This document shows, one piece after another, positions 30,453 to 43,800 of a stretch of 64,000 nt of DNA. How positions within the stretch are numbered: the first letter of the stretch is position 1; each line of letters begins with the position of its first letter. Below the pieces are notes generated by a model that saw only the letters and a program-made list of their open reading frames with translations, had not been told where the DNA came from and searched no databases. Origin of the DNA: Lotus japonicus (lineage: Eukaryota; Streptophyta; Magnoliopsida; Fabales; Fabaceae); NCBI RefSeq assembly GCF_012489685.1, contig NC_080044.1, positions 54,737,507 to 54,801,506 on the forward strand. The letters run 5' to 3'. The position numbers were made by a program, and so were the translations under genes.

Positions 30453-31391
30453 ATGAGCTCACTGAACGATGAGCAGCCTCGAGGCTCAACGAGCCTCAAC
30501 CCACCACCGCACAAGGAAGCTCCACCAGAACTGGATGGAGATACCATAGATCTGCACATCGATGAAGAAGGAAGTCGGGAAATTGCAAAGAAAACTATAA
30601 TGGGGAAAATAATCTCAACCAAAACCCTAAACAAAGGGGAAACCAAGAACATCTTATCTAAAGCTTGGAACAACCCTGAGCTTAATGGGTGTTAACTCGC
30701 TAATGTTCACTTTTCAACATGAAGAAGATGCAACGAGGGTAATGAACGATGCCCTCTGTAATGTGATGGGACATCTACTCAACCTGCAGTACTGGGTACC
30801 GCAAGTTTCTATCTATGAGGTCCACTCCAACCTCGTACCCTTCTGGGTATAGATCCACAGACTACCGATATAGGTCATGTCAACTGCAAATGTCGCAAAA
30901 ATAGCTAATAGAATCGAGGAAATCCTGGAGATTGAAAACCTTATTATAGGAGGCACTATGCTAAGGACTTTCTTTCGGGTCAGACTCATCGTAGATGTCA
31001 ACAATCCCTTACCCACATGGTTCTGGGTTCCAAGGATGCTACTACCCAAGGCTTAGGCCTTCTTGAAATTCTAGAAAGGATGCTACTACCCAAGGCTTGG
31101 GCCTTCTTGAAATTCTAGAAATTACATAGTCTTTGCTATAAGTGTGGTGTAATAGGGCACAAGTAGAAGGAATACAAGGCCCCTCGAGCTATGTCAGCGC
31201 TAAACCCTTCAACATCGCACTACACCCCCTCCCTTGGGGTGCCACCAGCAAAATCACTAGCATCTATGGCTGCGAGAAGACATGGCTACACTAGTGAAAG
31301 AACTAAGAGTCCTAGAGTTACGCCTCCTAAATCCTCGTCGGTCATAATTAACTCGACGGTCAATCAGGAACTTAGGTACTGGCAGAAATAA
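30453..31391 (+). pseudogene. DUF4283 / zinc-knuckle ORF1 remnant of a LINE-type element
   Basis: ATG at 30453 leads through an acidic N-terminus to IMGKIISTKTLNKGETKNIL. A frameshift near 30690 follows, then FTFQHEEDATRVM, HLLNLQYWVPQ and VPFWV with a stop, then RVRLIVDVNNPLPTWFWVPR. These are the blocks of plant DUF4283 proteins, common as ORF1 of L1-type retrotransposons. A knuckle CYKCGVIGHK near 31134 is broken by TAG, and its last Cys is Tyr. A 44-bp tandem duplication (31034-31121) adds damage. No endonuclease or reverse transcriptase follows, so this is a 5' fragment or a captured piece. Confidence 0.78.
31034..31121 (+). repeat. 44-bp tandem duplication
   Basis: ggatgctactacccaaggct and its continuation occur twice with period 44 (31034 and 31078), differing by one base (ttaggcc against ttgggcc). 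It lies inside the DUF4283 remnant. Confidence 0.9.
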
Positions 31392-32512
31392 AGAAGATAA
31401 AAGAGTTGGATTCACCAAGGTAGATAATTTGCTGGGATTAAAGTTTCGTTGTTTGACCCCTATGTATCCTATTGATTCACATACAAATATTGTTCTATGA
31501 AATTGATTCCCCCCACCATTTCTTATCTTACTACCCAGTTTTTCAGTGTAGAAGATTATCAACTCAACTATATTAATCTTCAATCCCTTGATCGATTAAC
31601 AATAATAAGTAGCACAGTGTGATGAGATATACTTTGGTAATAACTATGGCATGATTGAGACACTAATTATCACATTAGGAGAATAGGAGGAGAGTCAAAC
31701 ATGTCCCATTTGAAACTGAGGAAAGTGAGGTTATATGTATTTTTTAATCAATTTTGTAATGACAGGTTTCTATTAGCAGCAAAAAGTCTAAATTTTGTCT
31801 TTGAGAAGAGGCTGAAATAGTACCGATTGTAGTTCTCTATACAATGTTTAATGCATATGTTGTGAATTTAAATGTCCACTTATCTCTTATGCAAATGATT
31901 AGAGGACCAGTGTAGATTTTCCTTTTTTCATCATGCTGAACATATTCACCACCTTCACCTGTGTTTTGTCTGAAACCTTCTTTAGCTTGAGAAGGACTAA
32001 AATTTGACATAGACCCCAGTTTCAATGTATTGAAAATTCACAAAACCATGTGCAGTGGAGGAGTTTTGGAATTGGAACAACATTACAACCAATAGTAGGA
32101 GAGATAAGTAAGCCAATGCAATCACCCTCATGGTCTCAAGGAACAGATTATGCATGGAAAGGAAGACCTGTAGCTGCTCATAAGTTTTTAAATAATAAAA
32201 AAAGAACATGCTTCTTTAATTTTTGGACCAGATTCAAAAGGGGTAACTAAACAAAATCAAAGAAAGAAAACTTAAAGGTAGATTGTAGATGTGGTTTCCT
32301 TTTTCCTCCTTTTAGCACTCATTTTAATTCCTAAATTGTTTCCTAAGCATCCAGAAATTGATGAGGTGATAATACTAGAATCACTTGATAAAAGATCTAA
32401 AGAAATGTTTGAATGGTCAGACGAAGGGAAGTTGACGTGTTCAATGTAGCAAAATTTATCCCTTAAAAAAATTGCTAATTTTCATTTTTTTTAGGTTCCA
32501 AGTGAGTTTATC
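31392..32512. other. AT-rich stretch, no gene recognised
   Basis: About 1.1 kb between the DUF4283 remnant and the second copy of the duplicated segment. Short open frames at 31837-32025 (minus) and 32050-32250 (plus) match no family I know and have no supporting context. Confidence 0.45.
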
Positions 32513-33128
32513 TGCAAAATCTTTGTTCTTTTGTTGTTTAAGGCAGAATGCATAAGCTCATTCTATCTCACCTTTTAAGATATTATCTAATGATTCAGTT
32601 AGCCCAACATAAGCACATTGTAAATCAACTTAAATGACAGATAGAAGTAGCATTCAGGTGTTAATATGACAAGTTTCCTCACAGTAATGGCAACGGTATA
32701 GCTACATGTGGGTTTGTTGCGAGGCCAAAGCAGCATTAATGCGTTTATTGATCGTGTAAATACAACTAGGATAGAGCCCGTTTGCCCGTGCGATGCACGG
32801 GTAATTTTTTACCAAATCAATTGTTAATTATAATTATTGAGTATTTTTTGAAGGTATTTATTGAGTATTTTATATATATATGAAATAATACAATGATATA
32901 TTTACTAAAACATACAATTTTAATTAGTGGAACACTTATATGTTCTTATTATCTTCCTTTTATGTATCAATGTTTCATTTACTTATACACATTAATTGGC
33001 TAACACTGCAATATTAAGTTTGGTTCGCTCTTTACAGTTATTATGGAGCTTGTCGGTGTGATTTCCGGCTCAATCTTGCATGTAAAAGATAAACAAATAA
33101 TTCATACAAAGAGGTACAAATAAGGTAT
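32513..33128. repeat. Duplicated segment, copy 2, with truncated Helitron end
   Basis: Nearly identical to 22390-23004, including the Helitron CTAG (32766-32769) and its hairpin. The match stops at aaggtat, where copy 1 goes on with agaatatatg and copy 2 enters an LTR-like TGTAACACCCG. Confidence 0.85.
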
Positions 33129-33168
33129 GTAACACCCGATTTCGGTGGCGTCACTTTAGTAACCAAAA
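33128..33168 (+). repeat. LTR-like terminus inserted in copy 2
   Basis: TGTAACACCCGATTTCGGTG begins exactly where copy 2 departs from copy 1. Plant LTRs often start TGTAACACCC. If it is an LTR, the target site is aggta (33123-33127). The element is cut by the assembly gap after 41 bases. Confidence 0.5.
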
Positions 33169-33268
33169 NNNNNNNNNNNNNNNNNNNNNNNNNNNNNNNN
33201 NNNNNNNNNNNNNNNNNNNNNNNNNNNNNNNNNNNNNNNNNNNNNNNNNNNNNNNNNNNNNNNNNNNN
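33169..33268. other. Assembly gap of 100 N
   Basis: Exactly 100 unknown bases, the usual placeholder for a gap of unknown size, between the LTR-like terminus and the satellite array. Confidence 0.98.
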
Positions 33269-36200
33269 GCTACAAGTCGCGAAATTTCAGTCTGATTGAG
33301 GCCTCGCGGAGCTAACGTAACGAGCTACACTTTGAAAGAGAACTTTTGTGAAGTTTCGACTTTTTGGAGGTCCCGCGATTGTCGGAAGCTGTGAGATGCG
33401 CCGTTCAAGAACATCAAATTCTCGACACAGTCTGCAATGAAAGGATCCACACCTCAGGCTAAAGTCGCGAAATTTCAGTCTGATTGAGGCCTCACGGAGC
33501 TAACGTAACGAGCTACAACTTTGAAAGAGAACTTTTGTGAAGTTTCGACTTTTTGGAGGGTCCCGCGATTGTCGGAAGCTGTGAGATGCCGCCGCTCAAG
33601 AACATCAAATTCTCGACACAGTCTGCACTGAAAGGATCAACCTCAGGCTAAAGTCGCGAAATTTCGTCTGATTGAGGCCTCACGGAACTAACGTAACGAG
33701 CTACAACTTTGAAAAAGAACTTTTGTGAAGTTTCGACTTTTTGGACGGGTCCCGCGATTGTCGGAAGCTGTTAGATGCGGCCGCTCAAGAACATCAAATT
33801 ATCGACACAGTCTGCAATGAAAGGATCACACCTCAGGCTACAAGTCGCGAAATTTCTGTCTGATTGAGGCCTCGCGGAGCTAACGTAACGAGCTACCACT
33901 TTGAAAAAGAACTTTTTGTGAAGTTTTCGACTTTTAGGAAGGTCCCGTGATTGTCGGAAGCTGTGAGATGCTGCCGCTCAAAAACATCAAATTCTCGACA
34001 CAGTCTGCAATGAAAGGATCACACCTCAGGCAACAAGTCGCGAAATTCCAGTCTGATTGAGGCCTCGCGGAGCTAACATAACGAGCTACCAACTTTGAAA
34101 GAGAACTTTTGTGAAGTTTCGACTTTTAGGAAGGTCCCGTGATTGTCGGAAGCTGTGAGATGCCTGCCGCTCAAAAACATCAAATTCTCGACACAGTCTG
34201 CAATGAAAGGATCACACCTCAGGCAACAAGTCGCGAAATTCCAGTCTGATTGAGGCCTCGCGGAGCTAACGTAACGAGCTACAACTTTGAAAGAGAACTT
34301 TTGTGAAGTTTCGACTTTTTGGAGGGTCCCGCGATTGTCGGAAGCTGTGAGATGCCGCCGCTCAAGAACATCAAATTCTCGACACAGTCTGCACTGAAAG
34401 GATAACACCTCAGGCTATAAGTCGCCAAATTTCTGTCTGTTTGAGGCCTCACGGAGCTAACGTAACGAGCTACAACTTTGAAAAAGAACTTTTGTGAAGT
34501 TTCAACTTTTTGGATGGTCCCGCGATTGTCGGAAGCTGTTAGATGCGGCCGCTCAAGAAAATCAAATTATCGACACAGTTTGCAATGAAAGGATCACACC
34601 TCAGGCTACAAGTCGCGAAATTTCAGTCTGATTGAGGCCTCGCGGAGCTAACGTAACGAGCTACAACTTTGAAAAAGAACTTTTGTGAAGTTTCGACTTT
34701 TTGGACGGTCCCGCGATTGTCGGAAGCTGTTAGATGCGGCCGCTCAAGAACATCAAATTATCGACACAGTCTGCAATGAAAGGATCACACCTCAGGCTAC
34801 AAGTCGCGAAATTTCTGTCTGATTGAGGCCTCGCGTTGCTAACGTAACGAGCTACCACTTTGAAAAAGAACTTTTGTGAAGTTTCGACTTTTAGGAAGGT
34901 CCCGTGATTGTCGGAAGCTATGAGATGCTGCCGCTCAAAAACATCAAATTCTCGACACAGTCTGCAATGAAAGGATCACACCTCAAGCTACAAGTCGCGA
35001 AATTTCAGTCTGATTGAGGCCTCGCGGAGCTAACGTAACGAGCTACAACTTTGAAAGAGAACTTTTGTGAAGTTTCGACTTTTTGGAGGGTCCCGCGATT
35101 GTCGGAAGCTGTGAGATGCCGCCGTTCAAGAACATCAAATTCTCGACACAGTCTGCACTGAAAGGATCACACCTCAGGCTATAAGTCGCGAAATTTCAGT
35201 CTGATTGAGGCCTCACGGAGCTAACGTAACGAGCTACAACTTTGAAAGAGAACTTTTGTGAAGTTTCGACTTTTTGGAGGGTCCCGCGATTGTCGGAAGC
35301 TGTGAGATGCCGCCGCTCAAGAACATCAAATTCTCGACACAGTCTGCACTGAAAGGATCACACCTCAGGCTATAAGTCGCCAAATTTCTGGCTGATTGAG
35401 GCCTCACGGAACTAACGTAACGAGCTACAACTTTGAAAAAGAACTTTTGTGAAGTTTCGACTTTTTGGACGGTCCCGCGATTGTCGGAAGCTGTTAGATG
35501 CGGCCGCTCAAGAACATCAAATTATCGACACAGTCTGCAATGAAAGGATCACACCTCAGGCTACAAGTCGCGAAATTTCTGTCTGATTGAGGCCTCGCGG
35601 AGCTAACGTAACGAGCTACCACTTTGAAAAAGAACTTTTGTGAAGTTTCGACTTTTAGGAAGGTCCCGTGATTGTCGGAAGCTGTGAGATGCTGCCGCTC
35701 AAAAACATCAAATTCTCGACACAGTCTGCAATGAAAGGATCACACCTCAGGCAACAAGTCGCGAAATTCCAGTCTGATTGAGGCCTCGCGGAGCTAACAT
35801 AACGAGCTACAACTTTGAAAGAGAACTTTTGTGAAGTTTCGACTTTTTGGAGGGTCCCGCGATTGTCGGAAGCTGTGCGATGCCGCCGCTCAAGAACATC
35901 AAATTCTCGACACAGTCTGCACTGAAAGGATCACACCTCAGGCTACAAGTCGCGAAATTTCTGTCTGATTGAGGCCTCGCGGAGCTAACGTAACGAGCTA
36001 CAACTTTGAAAAAGAACTTTTGTGAAGTTTCAACTTTTTGGATGGTCCCGCGATTGTCGGAAGCTGTTAGATGCGGCCGCTCAAGAAAATCAAATTATCG
36101 ACACAGTTTGCAATGAAAGGATCACACCTCAGGCTACAAGTCGCGAAATTTCAGTCTGATTGAGGCCTCGCGGAGCTAACGTAACGAGCTACAACTTTGA

Positions 36201-39200
36201 AAAAGAACTTTTGTGAAGTTTCGACTTTTTGGACGGTCCCGCGATTGTCGGAAGCTGTTAGATGCGGCCGCTCAAGAACATCAAATTATCGACACAGTCT
36301 GCAATGAAAGGATCACACCTCAGGCTACAAGTCGCGAAATTTCTGTCTGATTGAGGCCTCGCGTTGCTAACGTAACGAGCTACCACTTTGAAAAAGAACT
36401 TTTGTGAAGTTTCGACTTTTAGGAAGGTCCCGTGATTGTCGGAAGCTATGAGATGCTGCCGCTCAAAAACATCAAATTCTCGACACAGTCTGCAATGAAA
36501 GGATCACACCTCAAGCTACAAGTCGCGAAATTTCAGTCTGATTGAGGCCTCGCGGAGCTAACGTAACGAGCTACAACTTTGAAAGAGAACTTTTGTGAAG
36601 TTTCGACTTTTTGGAGGGTCCCGCGATTGTCGGAAGCTGTGAGATGCCGCCGTTCAAGAACATCAAATTCTCGACACAGTCTGCACTGAAAGGATCACAC
36701 CTCAGGCTATAAGTCGCGAAATTTCAGTCTGATTGAGGCCTCACGGAGCTAACGTAACGAGCTACAACTTTGAAAGAGAACTTTTGTGAAGTTTCGACTT
36801 TTTGGAGGGTCCCGCGATTGTCGGAAGCTGTGAGATGCCGCCGCTCAAGAACATCAAATTCTCGACACAGTCTGCACTGAAAGGATCACACCTCAGGCTA
36901 TAAGTCGCCAAATTTCTGGCTGATTGAGGCCTCACGGAACTAACGTAACGAGCTACAACTTTGAAAAAGAACTTTTGTGAAGTTTCGACTTTTTGGACGG
37001 TCCCGCGATTGTCGGAAGCTGTTAGATGCGGCCGCTCAAGAACATCAAATTATCGACACAGTCTGCAATGAAAGGATCACACCTCAGGCTACAAGTCGCG
37101 AAATTTCTGTCTGATTGAGGCCTCGCGGAGCTAACGTAACGAGCTACCACTTTGAAAAAGAACTTTTGTGAAGTTTCGACTTTTAGGAAGGTCCCGTGAT
37201 TGTCGGAAGCTGTGAGATGCTGCCGCTCAAAAACATCAAATTCTCGACACAGTCTGCAATGAAAGGATCACACCTCAGGCAACAAGTCGCGAAATTCCAG
37301 TCTGATTGAGGCCTCGCGGAGCTAACGTAACGAGCTACAACTTTGAAAGAGAACTTTTGTGAAGTTTCGACTTTTTGGAGGGTCCCGCGATTGTCGGAAG
37401 CTGTGCGATGCCGCCGCTCAAGAACATCAAATTCTCGACACAGTCTGCACTGAAAGGATCACACCTCAGGCTACAAGTCGCGAAATTTCTGTCTGATTGA
37501 GGCCTCGCGGAGCTAACGTAACGAGCTACAACTTTGAAAAAGAACTTTTGTGAAGTTTCGACTTTTTCGAGGGTCCCGCGATTGTCGGAAGCTGTGAGAT
37601 GCTGTCGCTCAAGAACATCAAATTCTCGACACAGTCTGGAATGAAAGGATCACACGTCAGGCTACAGGTCGCGAAATTTCAGTCTGATTGAGGCCTCGCG
37701 TTGCTAACTTAACGAGCTACAACTTTGGAAAAGAACTTTTGTGAAGTTTCGACTTTTAGGAAGGTCTCGTGATTGTCGGAAGCTGTGAGATGCTGCCGCT
37801 CAAAAACATCAAATTCTCGACACAGTCTGCAATGAAGGATCACACCTCAAGCTACAAGTCGCGAAATTTCAGTCTGATTGAGGCCTCGCGGAGCTAACGT
37901 AACGAGCTACAACTTTGAAAGAGAACTTTTGTGAAGTTTCGACTTTTTGGAGGGTCCCGCGATTGTCGGAAGCTGTGAGATGCCGCCGTTCAAGAACATC
38001 AAATTCTCGACACAGTCTGCACTGAAAGGATCACACCTCAGGCTATAAGTCGCGAAATTTCAGTCTGATTGAGGCCTCACGGAGCTAACGTAACGAGCTA
38101 CAACTTTGAAAGAGAACTTTTGTGAAGTTTCGACTTTTTGGAGGGTCCCGCGATTGTCGGAAGCTGTGAGATGCCGCCGCTCAAGAACATCAAATTCTCG
38201 ACACAGTCTGCACTGAAAGGATCACACCTCAGGCTATAAGTCGCCAAATTTCTGGCTGATTGAGGCCTCACGGAACTAACGTAACGAGCTACAACTTTGA
38301 AAAAGAACTTTTGTGAAGTTTCGACTTTTTGGACGGTCCCGCGATTGTCGGAAGCTGTTAGATGCGGCCGCTCAAGAACATCAAATTATCGACACAGTCT
38401 GCAATGAAAGGATCACACCTCAGGCTACAAGTCGCGAAATTTCTGTCTGATTGAGGCCTCGCGGAGCTAACGTAACGAGCTACCACTTTGAAAAAGAACT
38501 TTTGTGAAGTTTCGACTTTTAGGAAGGTCCCGTGATTGTCAGAAGCTGTGAGATGCTGCCGCTCAAAAACATCAAATTCTCGACACAGTCTGCAATGAAA
38601 GGATCACACCTCAGGCAACAAGTCGCGAAATTCCAGTCTGATTGAGGCCTCGCGGAGCTAACGTAACGAGCTACAACTTTGAAAGAGAACTTTTGTGAAG
38701 TTTCGACTTTTTGGAGGGTCCCGCGATTGTCGGAAGCTGTGAGATGCCGCCGCTCAAGAACATCAAATTCTCGACACAGTCTGCACTGAAAGGATCACAC
38801 CTCAGGCTATAAGTCGCCAAATTTCTGTCTGATTGAGGCCTCACGGAGCTAACGTAACGAGCTACAACTTTGAAAAAGAACTTTTGTGAAGTTTCGACTT
38901 TTTGGATGGTCCCGCGATTGTCGGAAGCTGTTAGATGCGGCCGCTCAAGAAAATCAAATTATCGACACAGTTTGCAATGAAAGGATCACACCTCAGGCTA
39001 CAAGTCGCGAAATTTCAGTCTGATTGAGGCCTCGCGGAGCTAACGTAACGAGCTACCACTTTGAAAAAGAACTTTTGTGAAGTTTCAACTTTTTGGAGGG
39101 TCCCGCGATTGTCGGAAGCTGTGAGATGCCGCCGCTCAAGAACATCAAATTCTCGACACAGTCTGCAATGAAAGGATCACACCTCAAGCTACAAGTCGCG

Positions 39201-42200
39201 AAATTTCAGTCTGATTGAGGCCTCGCGAAGCTAACGTAACGAGCTACAACTTTCAAAAAAGAACTTTTGTGAAGTTTCGACTTTTTGGAGGGTCCCGCGA
39301 TTGTCGGAAGCTGTGAGATGCTGTCGCTCAAGAACATCAAATTCTCGACACATTCTGGAATGAAAGGATCACACGTCAGGCTACAGGTCGCGAAATTTCA
39401 GTCTGATTGAGGCCTCGCGTTGCTAACTTAACCAGCTACAACTTTGGAAAAGAACTTTTGTGAAGTTTCGACTTTTAGGAAGGTCCCGTGATTGTCGGAA
39501 GCTGTGAGATGCTACCGATCAAAAACATCAAATTCTCGACACAGTCTGCAATGAAAGGATCACACCTCAGGCTACAAGTCGCGAAATTTCAGTCTGATTG
39601 AGGCCTCGCGGAGCTAACGTAACGAGCTACAACTTTGAAAAAGAACTTTTGTGAAGTTTCGACTTTGTGGACGGTCCCGCGATTGTCGGAAGCTGTTAGA
39701 TGCGGCCGCTCAAGAACATCAAATTATCGACACAGTCTGCAATGAAAGGATCACACCTCAGGCTACAAGTCGCGAAATTTCAGTCTGATTGGGGCCTCGC
39801 GGAGCTAACGTAACGAGCTACCACTTTGAAAAAGAACTTTTGTGAAGTTTTGACTTTTAGGAAGGTTCCGTGATTGTCGGAAGCTGTGAGATGCTGCCGC
39901 TCAAAAACATCAAATTCTCGACATAGTTTGCAATGAAAATATCACACCTCAGGCTACAAGTCGCGAAATTCCAGTCTGATTGAGGCATCGCGGAGCTAAC
40001 GTAACGAGCTACAACTTTCAAAAAAGAACTTTTGTGAAGTTTCGACTTTTTGGAGGGTCCCGCGATTGTCGGAAGCTGTAAGATGCTGTCGCTCAAGAAC
40101 ATCAAATTCTTGACACAGTCTAGAATGAAAGGATCACACGTCAGGCTACAGGTCGCGAAATTTCAGTCTGATTGAGGCCTCGCGTTGCTAACTTAACGAG
40201 CTACAACTTTGGAAAAGAACTTTTGTGAAGTTTCGACTTTTAGGAAGGTCCCGTGATTGTCGGAAGCTGTGAGATGCCGCCGCTCAAGAACATCAAATTA
40301 TCGACACAGTCTGCGATGAAAGGATCACACCACAGGCTACAAGTCGCGAAATTTCATTCTGATTGAGGCCTCACGGAGCTAACGTAACGAGCTACAACTT
40401 TGAAACAGGACTTTTGTGAAGTTTCGACTTTTTGGAGGGTCCCGCGATTGTCGGAAGCTGTGAGATGCGGCCGATCAAAAACATCAAATTATCGACACAG
40501 TCTGCAATGAAAGGATCACACCTCAGGCTACAAGTCGCGAAATTTCAGTCTGATTGAGGCCTCGCGGAGCTAACGTAACGAGCTACCACTTTGAAAAAGA
40601 ACTTTTGTGAAGTTTCAACTTTTTGGAGGGTCCCGCGATTGTCGGAAGCTGTGAGATGCCGCCGCTCAAGAACATCAAATTATCGACACAGTCTGCGATG
40701 AAAGGATCACACCACAGGCTGCAAGTCGCGAAATTTCATTCTGATTGAGGCCTCACGGAGCTAACGTAACGAGCTACAACTTTGAAACAGGACTTTTGTG
40801 AAGTTTCGACTTTTTGGAGGGTCCCGTGATTGTCGGAAGCTGTGAGATGCTGCCGCTCAAAACATCAAATTATCGACACAGTCTGCAATGAAAGGATCTC
40901 ACCTCAGGCTACAAGTCGCGAAATTCCAGTCTGATTGAGGCCTCGCGGAGCTAACGTAACGAGCTACAACTTTGAAAAGAACTTTTGTGAAGTTTCGACT
41001 TTTAGGAGGTCCCGTGATTGTCGGAAGCTGTGAGATGCCGCCGCTCAAGAACATCAAATTCTCGACACAGTCTGCAATGAAAGGATCACACCTCAGGCTA
41101 CAAGTCGCGAAATTTCAGTCTGATTGAGGTCTCGCGGAGCTAAGGTAACGAGCTACAACTTTGAAAGAGAACTTTTGTGAAGTTTCGACTTTTAGGAAGG
41201 TCCCGTGATTGTCGGAAGCTGTGAGATGCCGCCGCTCAAAAAGATCAAATTCTCGACACAGTCTGCAATGAAAGGATCACACCTCAGGCTACAAGTCGCG
41301 AAATTCCAGTCTGATTGAGGCCTCGCGGAGCTAACGTAACGAGCTACAACTTTGACAGAGAACTTTTGTGAAGTTTCGACTTTTTGGAGGGTCCCGCGAT
41401 TGTCGGAAGCTGTGAGATGCCGCCGCTCAAGAACATCAAATTCTCGACACAGTCTGCACTGAAAGGATCACACCTCAGGCTACAAGTCGCGAAATTTCTG
41501 TCTGATTGAGGCCTCGTGGAGCTAACGTAACGAGCTACAACTTTGAAAACGAACTTTTGTGAAGTTTCGACTTTTTGGAGGGTCCCGCGATTGTCGGAAG
41601 CTGTGAGATGCTGTCGCTCAAGAACATCAATCTCTCGACACAGTCAGGAATGAAAGGATCACACGTCAGGCTACAGGTCTCGAAATTTCAGTCTGATTGA
41701 GGCCTCGCGGAGCTAATTTAACGAGCTACCACTTTGAAAAAGAACTTTTGTGAAGTTTCAAATTTTTGGAGGGTCCCGCGATTGTCGGAAGCTATGAGAT
41801 GCCGCAGCTCAAGAACATCAAATTCTGGACACAGTCTGTGATGAAAGGATCACACCTCAGGCTACAAGTCGCGAAATTCCAGTCTGATTGAGGCCTCGCG
41901 GAGCTAACGTAACGAGCTACAACTTTGAAAGAGAACTTTTGTGAAGTTTCGACTTTTTGGAGGGTCCCGCGATTGTCGGAAGCTGTGAGATGCCGCCGCT
42001 CAAGAACATCAAATTCTCGACACAGTCTGCACTGAAAGGATCACACCTCAGGCTATAAGTCGCGAAATTTCAGTCTGATTGAGGCCTCACGGAGCTAACG
42101 TAACGAGCTACAACTTTGAAAAAGAACTTTTGTGAAGTTTCGACTTTTTGGACGGTCCTGCGATTGTCGGAAGCTGTTAGATGCGGCCGCTCAAGAACAT

Positions 42201-43800
42201 CAAATTATCGACACAGTCTGCAATGAAAGGATCTCACCTCAGGCTACTAGTCGCGAAATTTCAGTCTGATTGAGGCCTCGCGGAGCTAACGTAACGAGCT
42301 ACCACTTTGAAAAAGAACTTTTGTGAAGTTTCGACTTTTAGGAAGGTCCCGTGATTGTCGGAAGCTGTGAGATGCTGCCGCTCAAAAACATCAAATTCTC
42401 GACACAGTCTGCAATGAAAGGATCACACCTCAGGCTACAAGTCGCGAAATTCCAGTCTGATTGAGGCCTCGCGGAGCTAACGTAACGAGCTACAACTTTG
42501 AAAGAGAACTTTTGTGAAGTTTCGACTTTTTGGAGGGTCCCGCGATTGTCGGAAGCTGTGAGATGCCGCCGCTCAAGAACATCAAATTCTCGACACAGTC
42601 TGCACTGAAAGGATCACACCTCAGGCTATAAGTCGCGAAATTTCTGTCTGATTGAGGCCTCACGGAGCTAACGTAACGAGCTACAACTTTGAAAAAGAAC
42701 TTTTGTGAAGTTTCGACTTTTTGGACGGTCCAGCGATTGTCGGAAGCTGTTAGATGCGGCCGCTCAAGAACATCAAATTATCGACACAGTTTGCAATGAA
42801 AGGATCACACCTCAGGCTACAAGTCGCGAAATTTCAGTCTAATTGAGGCCTCGCGGAGCTAACGTAACGAGCTACCACTTTGAAAAAGAACTTTTGTGAA
42901 GTTTCAACTTTTTGGAGGGTCCCGCGATTGTCGGAAGCTGTGAGATGCCGCCGCTCAAGAACATCAAATTCTCGACACAGTCTGCAATGAAAGATCACAC
43001 CTCAGGCTACAAGTCGCGAAATTTCAGTCTGATTGAAGCCTCGTGAAGCTAACGTAACGAGCTACAACTTTCAAAGAGAACTTTTGTGAAGTTTCGACTT
43101 TTTGGAGGGTCCAGCGATTGTCAGAAGCTGTGAGATGCTGTCGCTCAAGAACATCAAATTCTCGACACATTCTGGAATGAAAGGATCACACGTCAGGCTA
43201 CAGGTCGCGAAATTCCAGTCTGATTGAGGCCTCGCGGAGCTAACGTAACGAGCTACCACTTTGAAAAAGAACTTTTGTGAAGTTTCAACTTTTTGGAGGG
43301 TCCCGCGATTGTCGGAAGCTGTGAGATGCCGCCGCTCAAGAACATCAAATTCTCGACACAGTCTGCAATGAAAGGATCACACCTCAGGCTACAAGTCGCG
43401 AAATTTCAGTCTGATTGAGGCCTCGCGGAGCTAACGTAACGAGCTACAACTTTGAAAAAGAACTTTTGTGAAGTTTCGACTTTTTGGACGGTCCCGCGAT
43501 TGTCGGAAGCTGTTAGATGCGGCCGCTCAAGAACATCAAATTATCGACACAGTCTGCAATGAAAGGATCACACCTCAGGCTACAAGTCGCGAAATTTCAG
43601 TCTGATTGAGGCCTCGCGGAGCTAACGTAACGAGCTACCACTTTGAAAAAGAACTTTTGTGAAGTTTCGACTTTTAGGAAGGTCCCGTGATTGTCGGAAG
43701 CTGTGAGATGCTGCCGCTCAAAACATCAAATTCTCGACACAGTCTGCAATGAAAGGATCACACCTCAGGCTACAAGTCGCGAAATTTCAGTCTGATTGAG
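33269..43800. repeat. Heterogeneous edge of the satellite array
   Basis: Several monomer types alternate here. They are told apart by substitutions: gaaagag or gaaaaag, aggaaggtcccgtg or ggagggtcccgcg, cactgaaagg or caatgaaagg, gctgccgctcaaaaac or gcggccgctcaag. Differences between neighbours are mostly base changes. Confidence 0.8.
34825..37880. repeat. Higher-order repeat of 8 monomers (1,528 bp), two units
   Basis: Rare variants recur exactly 1,528 bp apart: gcgttgct at 34833 and 36361, tcaagcta at 34983 and 36511, and cacggaac at 35405 and 36933. 1,528 is 8 x 191. The next recurrences are about 1,336 bp on (37698, 37847 and 38269), 7 monomers, so the third unit has lost one monomer. At the left edge a 9-monomer spacing is seen (33681 to 35405). 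Confidence 0.8.
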
